A DNA stretch of 64,000 bases from Trachythela sp. YZ-2020. Its lineage: Eukaryota; Cnidaria; Anthozoa; Malacalcyonacea; Clavulariidae. The position numbers were made by a program, and so were the translations under genes. Where the stretch lies: contig JADLSH010000186.1 of NCBI GenBank assembly GCA_016169945.1, forward strand, positions 496,001 through 560,000. The letters run 5' to 3'. Within the stretch, counting starts at the first letter, position 1, and each line of letters begins with the position of its first letter. This document shows, piece after piece, positions 31,658-42,541 of the stretch. A model generated the notes under the pieces. It worked only from the letters and a program-made list of their open reading frames with translations, did no database searches and had not been told where the DNA came from.

Positions 31658-33035
31658 GTAATTATCTCGCCAGTTTTTACCTCGGTTGTTTTGTGCGTGC
31701 TTGTTTCCCTGTCAGCAGGATTAAGCAGTTTAATACGCAAACATATGGATCTAATGGCCCTAGACCAAGGACAAATCGAATAAAATTTTGGTACAAATTG
31801 ATGAAAACTAAAAGAGAAACGTACAAAATTTTTTGTTTGTCTTGCTTTTTCGAGACACATTTTTTAGAAAAATTCTACACAATCATAACCATTTGTAATT
31901 AAACCAGGTATACACAAAATTAAGTTGTGAGAATTGTAGTGGCTGCACCACAAAAGGTAATCCAACTTTAGCATAAAGTTCAGGTCTTTAGGTGTCCAAT
32001 TATACTTTTTTGGTATCATTGTAGCAAAAATGGGGAAATTATCCGATTAAAAATTTCCATTTGAAATTACATTTCCCGTGTAAAATGTGCATCAAATTTG
32101 AAAACATTTCCCAAATGGGGGGGGGGAGGCTTTCCATCTGGGAAAATTCTCCAAAACACCTCTACAAACCATTGTAGCTTCGTTAAATATTTTAACCAAG
32201 GTAATTTGTTTTTCAATCGTGACTTGAACAATCGTAAATTCAAAGTCTAAGTTTGAACAAATATGGAGCAGAAAAGCATAGGAATAAAATATTTTGTCCT
32301 GGTTTTCTGGTATTCAGTGTTGCTTCGACCAGGATATCTTTGTGTTTACTTGCTTTGATCATAAAAAACTCAAAAAGTGAATCATGCAGTGAATGCATGT
32401 GTTTTGACTTCAATCAACGCTTTCTACTAAAACTGGACAATGAACAAAGTATGCTGTAATTTTCTTCTGATCGTTTCACGACAAAAGATATATAGCCTCA
32501 ACTTTGTTTGCCAAGGGCCAGGGCTTTAATATTTTTTTGTTTACAATGTGTGTACGAAAAGTACTTTAACAAATGAGCAGAAAGCTCATGTTTTCACTAC
32601 AGTTGGTCCATATTTTAAAGTTTTCTTCCATGATATAATGTGTTTAAACTGTATTTTTTTAACTTTAATGTGGCCAAATACTGAAATACATGAGCATTTA
32701 AAACAAATGTATTAGTTTTAATACATGAGCATTTAAAATAAATGTATTAGTTTTCTCGGCGCATTGTGCTTAGTATGAAGCCTTTAGAGTTATCGATGCA
32801 ATTCATTTTTGTACTCTAACTATCGTTAGGCTAGCTTTTTGAACTTTTTGGGTGGATTTTCGAATCTAAAAATTGTTTAACTCCTGTGTTTTGTCGCGTA
32901 ATGTAGAGCGAGCCGGATGAGTGTCAGGGCGGGCCGGATGCAAAAATCCGGACCGCTTTGAAACGCTCGCTAGCCAATCAGATTGCTAAATTTTCATAGA
33001 TAAAAAAAAAATAGTAATCTTCCTTCATTAACTAG
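31658..33035. other. Intron sequence
   Basis: Contains a directly repeated acatgagcatttaaaa-aaatgtattagtttt unit (32690-32755) and a 10 bp G run near 32117. No gene was recognised. Confidence 0.4.
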
Positions 33036-33205
33036 GTTCTAAAGATAGGCCTTGTTACCTGGAAAGAAAACTACCCCGAAGCAGTAGCGTGTCTGTTGGA
33101 TGGAGACCACGAGGAACATCAACCTTTCTTGGAAGCAGCCTTCGAAGGAGACGTAGAATTAATGAAGTTTTTCTTACAAAAAGGAGCAGATCATTTGCAA
33201 AGAGA
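33036..33205 (+). CDS. Ankyrin-repeat protein (TRPA1-like), exon 6
   Basis: From an actag acceptor to gtaaga. It reads VLKIGLVTWKENYPEAVACL, then HQPFLEAAFEGDVELMKFFL and QKGADHLQRD. The PFLEAAFEGDVELMKFFLQKGAD segment is a good ankyrin repeat. The final codon GA|C is completed by exon 7, giving DHVRDATAIHLAVVSG. Confidence 0.85.
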
Positions 33206-33640
33206 GTAAGAATGCAGTTGTTTTTAAGTGATTGTACGTGCATGAATTAAATTTATTGATATTTAGTTGTCTTGTACTCTGCGAATGTCCTATATCTTTC
33301 AATCGCGCCGTCCAACAACGATATCGGTTCAGATGGGCAAAAACGTTCATCCCAGACAGGTGCAAAGGATGAAGCGTTCATATGCATGGGAAGCATGTCT
33401 TGTCTTCCACACGAACACATTGCTTACATATATTTAACAATAGTTTTTGTTATGTTTTTCTTTTAAAACTTAAAGTGAAATGGTTTTAAAACATCATTCC
33501 TGAAAACCTGAGATATTTCGCTTTTCAGGTAAAATTTGTGCTTGTTGAATGCAATTTTTAGCAATTTCTTTGAGTAAATGAAAGCAGCACGCTAATGTAC
33601 TGTTTAAAACCCGACAACTTTTACATTCCAAACATACTGT
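33206..33640. other. Intron sequence
   Basis: Nothing recognised; the LINE 3' region may begin within it. Confidence 0.35.
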
Positions 33641-33719
33641 CTCCCTTGGGTCGTCGTATGCAGGGCGCTTGAGTGATATTCTTTTAAATACGCTATGAAT
33701 TCTCCCAAATTGATGTCCC

Positions 33720-33932
33720 TTATCCGCAGTTTGGTTTCAAATTCTGGAGAGTATTCTGGCGCAGGAAGAATGAACGCCGGTGTGTTACTGTCATACCTTT
33801 ACGTGGACGATATACTAAGCCATTTCTGCTGGATAATCTCGTTGTTCGTGTAGGGTCTATTTGTCGACGAGGCACATCTGCTGGGATGTCTACAAGGCCA
33901 TTAATTGCATTGACGAAGGATACGAGGTTCAA
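33720..33932 (-). pseudogene. LINE A, C-terminal end of ORF2
   Basis: Reads DVPRRQIDPTRTTRLSSRNG and GMTVTHRRSFFLRQ. The TR-SFF block near the end is where LINE ORF2 proteins carry R-SFFPRTI--WN. Confidence 0.45.
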
Positions 33933-34058
33933 GTACTCTTACCAATACGATATTGTCTTAGTTTCAGTTTTACAAGCCTTTCGCTGAACGTTTTGGTACA
34001 CAAGTATGGAAAATTTAATAAGAACTTACTAGCTTCCTCTGGATTCGCACTGTTCGTC

Positions 34059-35300
34059 TTATGAGGTCAATGGTCTGAGAAGACCATACTTTGCTGGCGT
34101 AACCAAAAACTGGGTGAACAACAGATAAACAGAGAGTGCGGCGAGTCCTTGTGTTTGAAATTTCTGTACAAGTTCTCCTGACGTAATTGAGTAACTTGTT
34201 TGCCCTTGCACAACGATATAGGACATGCTTAGATCAATTAAGAAATAATAATATATTACTTTTGATCCAAATGCGCAGGTCCTTCTCGGCTGGTGTTGTT
34301 GCGAGTTCCTTGTCTTTGATCGGGTAAGGATATATGGTTGGCTGGGTTTTCTTGGTAACATGCATGCCCAATATGCTACTTTGTGGGACTCCGGACGAAA
34401 CTGGTTTTTCAGACAAAGTTGCACCGACAGTATAGTAAGACGCTGTTGGTGGCCATGCAGATAGGAGGAGAAGCAATCAAGAAGAGATATATTAAAATTG
34501 TAATGCCTAGGTTTGTTAATAAAAGCAGCGTGACTGACCTTGTCGAACGCCTTTGACATGTCCACGAAGACAACATCGGTTTGTTTAGCAGAGTCTAACA
34601 TAGAGCCTATGTAGTCCAATACTTCGATTAGCTGGGTCGTACATTATCTTCCTGGAATAAAACCGTGCTGAGAATAATAATTAACGCCAAAATGTGGTCA
34701 CTCATGCAGCTTACTCAACACACAGCGCTCGAGGACTCTGGAGACGATGGAAAGAAGAGAAATGGACGATAGTTCTCGACGCCGGACTGCTTGCTTTTCT
34801 TGAAGACTGGTATGATGTTAGCCAGCTTCTATTCTTCTAGTAAAGAACCATTTTGGAGAGAGTGGTTAAAAAGCAAACACAAAGAAGAAACATTTTGATG
34901 GTCAGTGTTTACTAGTCTGGGTGGTATTTCGTCAGAACCTGTGGCTTTGTTTGTATCAAGATTGAGAAGAGCAATTTTAAAACGTTCTCAGGAGAATGGA
35001 TTAATTCCGATATAGTACATTCGTTTACCGTAATTGATGGAGAATTGTTCGAATGATCATCGTTGCCAGTTACAATAAATGCAAAATAACCGTTGAAAAG
35101 CTCTGCGAAATCACGAGAGTACGAAACTGGCCAACTGAGTTCGAGTCCGATTCATTTGATCCCATTGAAACACTTTCTGGTACACTGGAACGTTTGTAGC
35201 TTAGTTTTAAAATAGACCAGAGTCTCTTTGGATTGTTATGGAGATCATCGTTGAAGTTCTCAAAAAACTGGTCACGGCTTTCAGCGACTAAATGTTTCAC
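34059..35300 (-). pseudogene. LINE A, reverse transcriptase region (decayed)
   Basis: Blocks in order on the minus strand: RFKIALLNLDTNKATGSDEI (about 34990), IIPVFKKSKQSGVENYRPF (about 34815), DVVFVDMSKAFDKVSHAAF (34570) and then broken sequence. KSK--GVENYRP and VD-SKAFD-V-H are RT motifs 1 and A. The YADD box was not located intact. An upstream segment, VAESRDQFFENFNDDLHNNP, is the linker between EN and RT. Confidence 0.65.
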
Positions 35301-35645
35301 TTTAGTACGCAGTGCATTGAATATATTTGTCAGTGCATCAGAGGCGAAGATCTTAATTTACGTCGAACAGTTTTCTTTATCTTAATTGCCTCAATTATTT
35401 CACCGCTGATCCAAGGGAGATTATTTACATTCTTGATCTTTTTTGTTGCAATGGTGTCATGAACAGCAGCAAGAAATAATTGTTTCCGTTTCAACCAATT
35501 AGATAGATAGATAGATAGATTTTAATAGATTTCTCCCTGAAAAGGCTTTTCGGAAACTATTTACAGATTTTGTAGAATTTGGAACTATATTTACAGTTAA
35601 AGGGTATTTTAAAAGCTATCTATGTACAGGGTTAACAGTGAGGCC

Positions 35646-36170
35646 CTAAACGCTTTCTTTGGCGAGAAAATGTTCCTTAAGCGCTGACTTAAATGTTTTG
35701 AGTGAGGAACTGTCTTTTAATTTCTTGTCTAAATTGTTCCATATGTTGACAGCCCTATAAGCAAACGACCGTTGGCCAGATGCGGTATTAAACAGCGGTA
35801 TTTGTAGGGAGTCGTATTTACGAGTCTTACGGTTGCGGATTGAAGACCTTTTTCTCAGCTTCTCACAGAGGTAGTTGGGCGCGAGGTTGTTCACACATTT
35901 ATAGGTCATTGCGGCATCTCTGAAGTATAGCAGTTTATTGACTGGTAGCCAATTTAGTTGGTGAAGAAGCGGACTTACGTGGTCAAATTTTCTGCATTTT
36001 GTGATAATTTTACACGGAAAGTTCTGGATTAACTGAAGTTTCTTTACATTTGAGGCTGACGTATTGGGCCAAACCGTGGAACAATAAAGCATCTTGCTGA
36101 TGACTAAGGATGTAATGATTGTTGACAGAGTTTTCTCGTCAAAGCTGTGTTTAGCACGATGATCTGGCAT
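35646..36170 (-). pseudogene. LINE B, ORF2 C-terminal part
   Basis: Reads SFDEKTLSTIITSLVISKML, YCSTVWPNTSASNVKKLQLI and AYRAVNIWNNLDKKLKDSSS, ending at 35646. This is the usual region after RT in L2-type LINEs (YCS-VW, LQ-IQN, WN-L). Overlaps the RT ORF in another frame, showing one frameshift. Confidence 0.8.
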
Positions 36171-36787
36171 AATTTATGTATACAGGAAGAGACGAGTTGC
36201 GAGATGTGATTGTCATAATTTAGATGACCGTCTAATATAACACCTAAATCCTTAGTAGAGTCCACAGGTTTAAGGAACTTGCCCAAAAAGGGAACAGATA
36301 TGTTGGCAGGTAGTCTGCTCATCAACTGTCTGGTTCCAATTATTAGATACTTCGTTTTTCCTGGATTAATGAGGAGGTGGTTTCCACAGCACCAAGTTGC
36401 AACTCTACGCAGGTCTTTCTCTAGGTTTCGAATTGCTGCATCTATCTCGCGCAAAGGGAAGGACAGGAGAACTTTCGAGTCGTCAACGTATGATTCAAGA
36501 TTACAGTCACGGGATACACAGGGTAGGTCATTCAAATAGATGCAGAATAACAGGGGTGAGAGTATGGCACTTTGAGGTACTCCGTAGGAAATTGGTAGTG
36601 TGTCTGATAGGGTGCAGTTGATTCGGGTCGACTGAAAGCGATCTGTCAAATAGTTTTTAAACCAGGCCACTGTTGTTGGGGAAGCGCTAACATTCGATAG
36701 TGTGTTTAATAGTCTGCCATGGTTGATACTATCAAAAGCTTTCGAGAGATCTAACAGAACTAGGGCGGTGAGTTTCTTTTTGTCCAT
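36104..36787 (-). pseudogene. LINE B, reverse transcriptase
   Basis: Reads LLDLSKAFDSINHGRLLNTL (motif A), VPQSAILSPLLFCIYLNDLP (motif B) and ESYVDDSKVLL (motif C, YVDD), then LLINPGKTKYLIIGTRQL. Open for 227 codons, then a frame change into the C-terminal part. Confidence 0.85.
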
Positions 36788-36809
36788 AGCCTCTAAGATC
36801 GTATCCGTG

Positions 36810-37518
36810 ATGAAAATGTTCAGGACCCAAGTTCACTCTCTCCAATGTGGTCCGAAGAACATCAAAATTTCCCCATATGTAGTCGAAAATTGTCCGTTTT
36901 ATCCTGGGAGTAGCTTTAGTAGTCGCCTTAGCATAAAACATGAACGTGGCATGGTCGCTAATCAACCCACTTTGAACTGGACTAGGTACTGATGCATTCC
37001 CTACTTGATTAGGAATATTCGTGATAACAAGATCGAGTACGTAATTTTCCCCTGTAGGTGATGTGTTTAGCTGCATCAGATGATAATCATGTATAGTTCA
37101 GTAAACTGCACTTCACCGCACCGGTTGTTAGTTCTGGTGATTCCCAACAAATCTTCGTAAAATTGAAATGATCACATATGAGTATGTTTTGGTATTGAGA
37201 ACAGGATTTGGCTACGAATAGGTTAAATTTATCTAACCATTGTCCGTTCACATTTTGTGAGGGCTTGGAGCAGCAGACTAGATATTTCGAATTAGTGTTC
37301 GATGTAAGTTCAACTGTAACTGGTTCTAGATCTGTGTCAAAATTTAATTCACGAGAAGCAGAGATAGAGCTCGATTCAACATCGAGAAGAACTACACCAG
37401 CACGAGATTTGCGATCTTTTCTGTAAATATTGTTGCCGTCCGACGGTAGAATTTCAGAACTTTTGATCTCGTCTCTCAGCGAAGTTTCCGTTACGCCTAC
37501 AAGATAACCAAGTGACAC
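36810..37518 (-). pseudogene. LINE A, endonuclease region
   Basis: Reads VGVTETSLRDEI, DGNNIYRKDRKSRAGVVLLD, and in the next frame ENYVLDLVITNIPNQV and SDHATFMFYA. ETSL...RKDR--RAGV and LDLVIT...SDH are the apurinic-endonuclease motifs of LINE EN domains. One frameshift lies near 37080. Confidence 0.7.
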
Positions 37519-37625
37519 GATTGTTTGCCATTTGACTTAACGATTAACGAATAACATTTCTATAGCGCAAATTTACATGTGAATATGATCAGGCTAACTT
37601 ATGTAGACTAACTAAACTACGAGCG

Positions 37626-37829
37626 TTAATAACAAGACATTTTGCTGAAAATGTTTGGTTGTTCTTTTTTACGTTGTGGGAATTGATTATCTGTTACCGT
37701 CGGACCTGGATTGGTAGCAATGTCACCGGCAAGTAGAATACGTAGGAATAGATGTACATCACTATTTTTTATATTAAACTGGAGGCCATAACGATGTGTA
37801 GGCTTAGTTGGAAGGGTGGATTTCGGCAA
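37626..37829 (-). pseudogene. LINE A, leader ORF with 2A-like peptide
   Basis: A 67-codon ORF contains LLAGDIATNPGP at residues 32-43 (DIATNPGP at 37701-37724). The consensus of ribosome-skipping 2A peptides is D(V/I)ExNPGP. Here E is A, so skipping may be reduced. 2A-like sequences are known at the N-termini of some CR1-like LINEs. The frame stops soon after, before the endonuclease. Confidence 0.65.
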
Positions 37830-37860
37830 AATTTTGTCACGGGTAGAAGTCCTCTACTTA

Positions 37861-38252
37861 TCTCTAATTATATTTAAAAATCAATATAGGCTGGTAACTA
37901 ACTAGAAAACCTCACGGTCAATTTAATTACCAATACTTATTCAACAAAATAATTATGAACTATTTATGTTTATTATTCTAAATAATTATCCGTTATTCTA
38001 TTACTATAATTACTACTATTACATAATTATTAATTATTAATTATTGTATTTTTCTAAAAGAGCAAATATATTATTATTCAAACACAACTCAATCTGTTGG
38101 GTACTCACGAAATCATGATATTCAGTGGTATTCTTCTGGTGTTGAGGTAAATTATTATTGGTCTAGATCTTGTTGATAACCAGAAAGATAAAACGAGAAC
38201 AAATGTGTAACAAATTCTGTTTGTATGACCATCTGCCGTTCGTTCTTGGCTC
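37861..38252. other. AT-rich intron sequence
   Basis: Runs of attattaattatt; no gene. Confidence 0.4.
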
Positions 38253-39066
38253 ACACCCCTCTTCACGACCCATTTGACGTAATCACTGTGTTTTCCTTCA
38301 TTTTAAATGTGCCATTAAAATTTTGATCATTACTCTAATAGTTTGGAAAGAAGAGTGAAAGAAACAATATTATTTTGGGAAATTTATTTTGAAAGAATAA
38401 AAAGGCAAATTTTGTTTCAAGAAGAGGAAGCACAGTAGCCATGGCAACACGATTAATAATTAATAAGAACCTTCCGTTCACTAAAACGTTTCCAAAAGTT
38501 TATAAAACTAAACTGCCTTTTACTGATAAATTAGTTTTTGAAATGAAATCAGATGAAAATATACAAATTCACTCGTGAAACGATTTCGCTTTCCTTTTTG
38601 ATAACATAAAATATAGGATAGTTTAATTGGAAAAAAGTGAAAATCTATGTATATTAACTATTTTTTAAAAACAACATTTTCACGGCTTTATTAAAACACA
38701 TCAACAATTATAAGAAACTTGCCATATTTTTTCGAGCATCTATCTCAATTTATCCTTTTTTATAAAGTATAAACGATAAATTTGTTCCATCGCTTTTCCT
38801 GAAGTCCCAAAAAGCGATTTATAAGTTATAATTCAGACTTACTGATATGACTTACTCATGTTTTCTTATAATTCGCTCATTCCACTCCTAACAAAGATTA
38901 GTGAGATGACCACCCATCACACCCATGAAACATAGCCATGCGCCCGCAAAACTTGATGAAGATTTCCCATAGCTTTCCTTTTTTCCCGGGTGTAATAAAT
39001 AGCCGAGCGGAATTACTACCCTCGCCCCGGGCTATCGCCCGGAACGGCACTTCGCGCCGCTGGCTC
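38253..39066 (+). repeat. Dispersed repeat copy 1 (inverted relative to 50765-51690)
   Basis: Begins with ctcacacccctcttcacgac and ends with a GC-rich hairpin (cttcgcgccgctggctcgggg). The words gtgagatgaccacccatcac, aacaatattattttgggaaa and gccatggcaacac reappear inverted at 50.8-51.7 kb. Non-coding. The pair brackets LINE C and the SINE region, 11.7 kb apart. Confidence 0.75.
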
Positions 39067-39251
39067 GGGGATAAACTTATTAATATTTACACTATTTATA
39101 TATAAATAATATAATAAGATAAAACAAGATGTAATAAAATGTATCAATCTGCACATTCCCTTAGCCAATATCAAAGGGCTTTTAAAAGTCGTTTGAATGC
39201 AGGTATTGAAAGATTTTCAAAATCATCGACAATTTCCTTTGGTAAATTGTT

Positions 39252-40012
39252 TCATGCCGTAGCGCCGCGGTATAAAAAGCTTTTCTTTAAGAAATTAGTT
39301 TTAGGTTTTGGTAAATAAAGCTTTCGGTCGTTGCTTCTCAGTGCGTAAGTATCGTTTTGACAAGTGTAAAATGAGTCTGATATATATTTTGGTGTCATTT
39401 TTCGTAGTGCCTTAAATGTCATTACTTCTTCGCGGTGGTTAAGGGTCCTTTTCATTGGTTCCCAATGTAACCTATTTAATATGTCTGCACTTCTGATTTC
39501 GTAATTCGAGCTAGTAATAAATCGTGCAGCTCTTTTCTGTAATTTTTGTAATTTGTCAATATGTGTAATATTTCCTTGATGCCACACTGTTGAACAGTAA
39601 GTAAAGTATGGTAGAACTAAATAATTGTATAGCATAATTAGCCCGTTTTCTGAGGGTAATTCTTTAATAGAGCAATGTTTTTTGAATTTTTTTTGCATTG
39701 AGTGTCAATATGTTTGTGCCAGTTGAGATTCTCGTCCACAATTACACCAAGAAATTCTTTGTGTGCGACTCTCTCTATCTTATGGTCCCCAATAAGAATT
39801 TCTGGATTTGAAAGTATATTGTTAAGCCTATTCTGGGAACCAATGATCATGTATTCCGTTTTTTTAGTATTTAATGTTAATTTGTTCGAAATTAGCCATT
39901 TGTTGATATTGTCAAGGTCTATATTGATTTTCTGCTCACTATCCACTGATGATTTCCCGTTACAGCATAGATTAGTATCATCGGTAAACATCGATGTTTC
40001 CGTGGTCGTCAA
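39252..40012 (-). pseudogene. LINE C ORF2, RT C-terminal half
   Basis: Reads TSMFTDDTNLCC (motif C with FTDD, normally F/YADD), LTLNTKKTEYMIIGSQNRLN, HKEFLGVIVDENLNWHKHID, then in the next frame LVLPYFTYCSTVWHQGNITH and RHLW-type tail. One frameshift near 39660. Confidence 0.8.
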
Positions 40013-40193
40013 ACAGTTTACTTTTCCTGTTTATATCAACGACTTGCCAAAGGTCCTAAGTTTGACCTTGTGGAACGCCGCAAGTGATTTTGGCCATGTT
40101 TGAAAATTCCTGACCAACCTTAAAAATCTGCTTTCTATCTGAGAGATAGGATATAAACCATTGCAGTGCTGAACCTTGTACGCCGTAAAGATT

Positions 40194-40571
40194 TCATTTG
40201 TCAATGAGTATCTTATGATCTACCGTATCAAAGGCTTTCTTAAGATCCAAGAATAACAGACCATTAATAAAGCCCCTATCCATGTTTACAAGGCATTGAT
40301 TTTTACAATGTAAGAGTGTACTTTCTGTAGAATGCTGGGTACGCAATCCGGATTGGTTTGTTGACAGTAATTGGTCGTCATCTAAAAACTGACTCAATTG
40401 TTTGTACACAAGTTTTTCGAAGATTTTGGCAACTGCCGAAATCACTGAAATAGGTCTGTAGTTGCTACAATCTTTCCTGTCTTCTGATTTATAAATAGGT
40501 GTCACTTTAGTATATTTTAAATCGTCTGGAAATATCCCAGTATTGATAGAAAGGTTGAAAATGGCAGTCAA
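40194..40571 (-). pseudogene. LINE C ORF2, RT N-terminal half
   Basis: Reads SINTGIFPDDLKYTKVTPIY, SNYRPISVISAVAKIFEKLV and LFLDLKKAFDTVDHKILIDK (motif A). A frame change follows at about 40190. Confidence 0.85.
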
Positions 40572-40730
40572 TGAATCAGTTATGGTCTCTCCTGCAGATT
40601 TTAAAAGTTTATTTGAAATTTTGTCAAGTCCTGCTGATTTTCCGGCTTTTGCTTTGTCAATTTCGTTTTTAACGCCAACACTAGTGATATCCTTAAAGTT
40701 AAATACTTTAGATCCAGGCGATACGTAACT

Positions 40731-42016
40731 TTAGGGGTCAATGTTATTATTGGGGAAGTTCTCTCCAAGTTTTGGACCAATTGTCGAAAAAAAAGTATTG
40801 AATTCGTCCGCGATATTTTTATCTCCGGTAACTGTTGCCTGCTCATTTTTTATCTCGTTAATTATGGTAGATTTAGACTTTTTGTTGAGTAGTTCGTTAA
40901 TTCCTTTCCATCCTTCTTTACTATTTGTGGTATTTTTTAACGTGTGCTTAAAATGACTAGCTTTTGTATTTTTAATTAGTCGATTCAAATTATTTCGACA
41001 ATCCTTGTATAACTCATGATATTTATAACAAGAGTTATGTTTTATCGCTTTCTTCTTTAAGTAATCTCTGTGATGGCTAAGGGACCTGATTTCATTTGTC
41101 ATCCATGAATTATTTAACTTTTCCTCTCTTTAATGGAGCACAGCAGTTTCCAGAAAGACTTCTCTCCATGCATGCCAGGCAGCATTTGAGTCCGTGCAAT
41201 TATATAGTTGCATTGAGTCAAATGCATGGCCAAGGTCTTGTTGGAAATGGTCATTGTCAAAATGTTTGAACTGCCTTGTTTCTACTATTTTAGGCTTACT
41301 TTTCGGAATACTAACTTTTCGACATAAGTAGACAAGACTATGATCACTGATTCCCAGATGCATTACCCTTGAGTCTATTAATTTAGTGTCGTCCATCTTA
41401 GTAATTATAATGTCTGGTAGTGTTTTAGTTGTGGGGGTAATTCTAGTTGAATCCTTGATGTGTTGCTGAAGTTGGTATTCAATAATTAAGTCATCTAGTT
41501 TGGTAGTATGTTCATTATATTCAGTTGCTACTTCATTATATTGAAGTCACCCGTTATAACAATGTCTTTGTTCTCGTCGTCTGCTTTCCTCAAGAAGTCA
41601 TCGAAAAAATCAAGTAATTCTATGTTCGCGCTTGGGGGACGATACCATGTAGACATTAATAATGCTTTACTCTTTGGTTTGTTAATTTCAAGGCATACGC
41701 TTCCCCCATTTCGATTTCTGTCTTTTCTGGTCAGATCATATCCTATGATCTCGACTTCGTTACTGTGTATAGTGCTATCTAGCCTTGTTTCGTTAATACT
41801 TAGAATATCAAATTTTTATTCGTGCATGAATATTCTTAACTCGTCGATTTGTTTCATTAGACTTGCAATATTCAAGTGGCCAATTTTAAAGCCCTTTAAT
41901 TTCTGACAAGGGACTGTGCTAGTTAGGTCTGATGACAGAATATTTGCTTGTGAAGGATTTTCTGTTAGTAGTGAGCTATTCGTAATTTCGGGATTCGCAC
42001 TAGGAGGCGTATGCAT
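40731..42016 (-). pseudogene. LINE C ORF2, endonuclease and linker
   Basis: Reads GFKIGHLNIASLMKQIDELR, NETRLD, MDDTKLIDSRVMHLGISDHS and SKEGWKGINELLNKKSKST. NETRLD and GISDHSLV are endonuclease catalytic-site motifs. It is broken by a stop near 41820 and two frameshifts (about 41550 and 41120). Confidence 0.8.
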
Positions 42017-42022
42017 ATCTAG

Positions 42023-42540
42023 TCAACAGTATTCACCTCTGAGGTATTGTTTTATATTCTTGGCTAATGTAGAAGTTCCCTCTTTGTTTAAGTGAGGTCT
42101 AGACTTATTTAAGAAACTTCGCGTAATGTTGCCGTTCTTAATCAGTCCCCAATTGTTAGCTTCGCATAATTTATTTAATTCATTGTTAACTATGTTTACC
42201 TTATCTGCCAATTTATGATCGTCTGACCTTGTGATGATTTCAGACCATATCAAATCAATATTATTGTTTTGTTCTTTGATAAATTTCCCAAGTTTCTCCA
42301 TTGATCTTATCATATCTGTAGTTGTCTTGTGTAGATCATTTGTTCCAATATGGACAATAAGCTTATCTGGGTTCGTAGCCAGAGTTGGTACCATGTAGTG
42401 CTTCATTTCTTCTGTTCCCGCGCCAGGAAATGTTTTGATAATGACTTTATGATCTTGCAGTCCGGCTTGCATTCTTTTAGTGTCTAAATGCTTGAGCATA
42501 GAGTCTCCCAGAATGGCTATTCTTGGTTGATTTGGGTTGG
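42023..42540 (-). pseudogene. LINE C ORF1, GDSL-type esterase domain
   Basis: Directly in frame with the upstream ORF1 part after one stop. Block I is IAILGDSMLKHL with the catalytic Ser of GDS, block III is HIGTNDL (GxND), and the last block is SRPHLNKEG with the His. These are the SGNH-hydrolase catalytic positions. Ends ...LRGEYC stop, 6 bp before the ORF2 start region. Confidence 0.8.
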
Positions 42541-42541
42541 T

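Larger units (their letters stand above)
35500..36815 (-). mobile_element. LINE B: 5'-truncated L2/CR1-like retrotransposon inside LINE A
   Basis: Starts inside the RT (TDTILEAMDKKKLTALVLLD) and ends with a 3' UTR and a (TCTA)n tail at 35504-35521 (plus strand tagatagatagat). The 5' truncation and microsatellite tail are typical of L2/CR1 retrotransposition. It interrupts LINE A between its endonuclease and RT. LINE D at 47.5 kb belongs to the same family by its RT sequence. Confidence 0.8.
33640..37860 (-). mobile_element. LINE A: CR1-like non-LTR retrotransposon with 2A-like leader, split by LINE B
   Basis: Minus strand. In order: a 2A-like leader (37829-37626), endonuclease blocks (37518-36810), then LINE B inserted (about 36810-35500), then the post-endonuclease linker (NWLKRKQLFLAAVHDTIATK near 35500), reverse transcriptase blocks (34950-34060) and a C-terminal tail (33932-33720). 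Frameshifts and stops are frequent, so the copy is dead. The order EN-RT and the style of motifs fit the CR1/L2 group. Confidence 0.75.

Noticed and set aside
33055..33365. Minus-strand ORFs at ankyrin exon 6
   Set aside because: Shadows; the plus strand has the ankyrin exon with matching splice sites.
36279..36621. Plus-strand ORFs opposite LINE B
   Set aside because: Antisense shadows of the reverse transcriptase.
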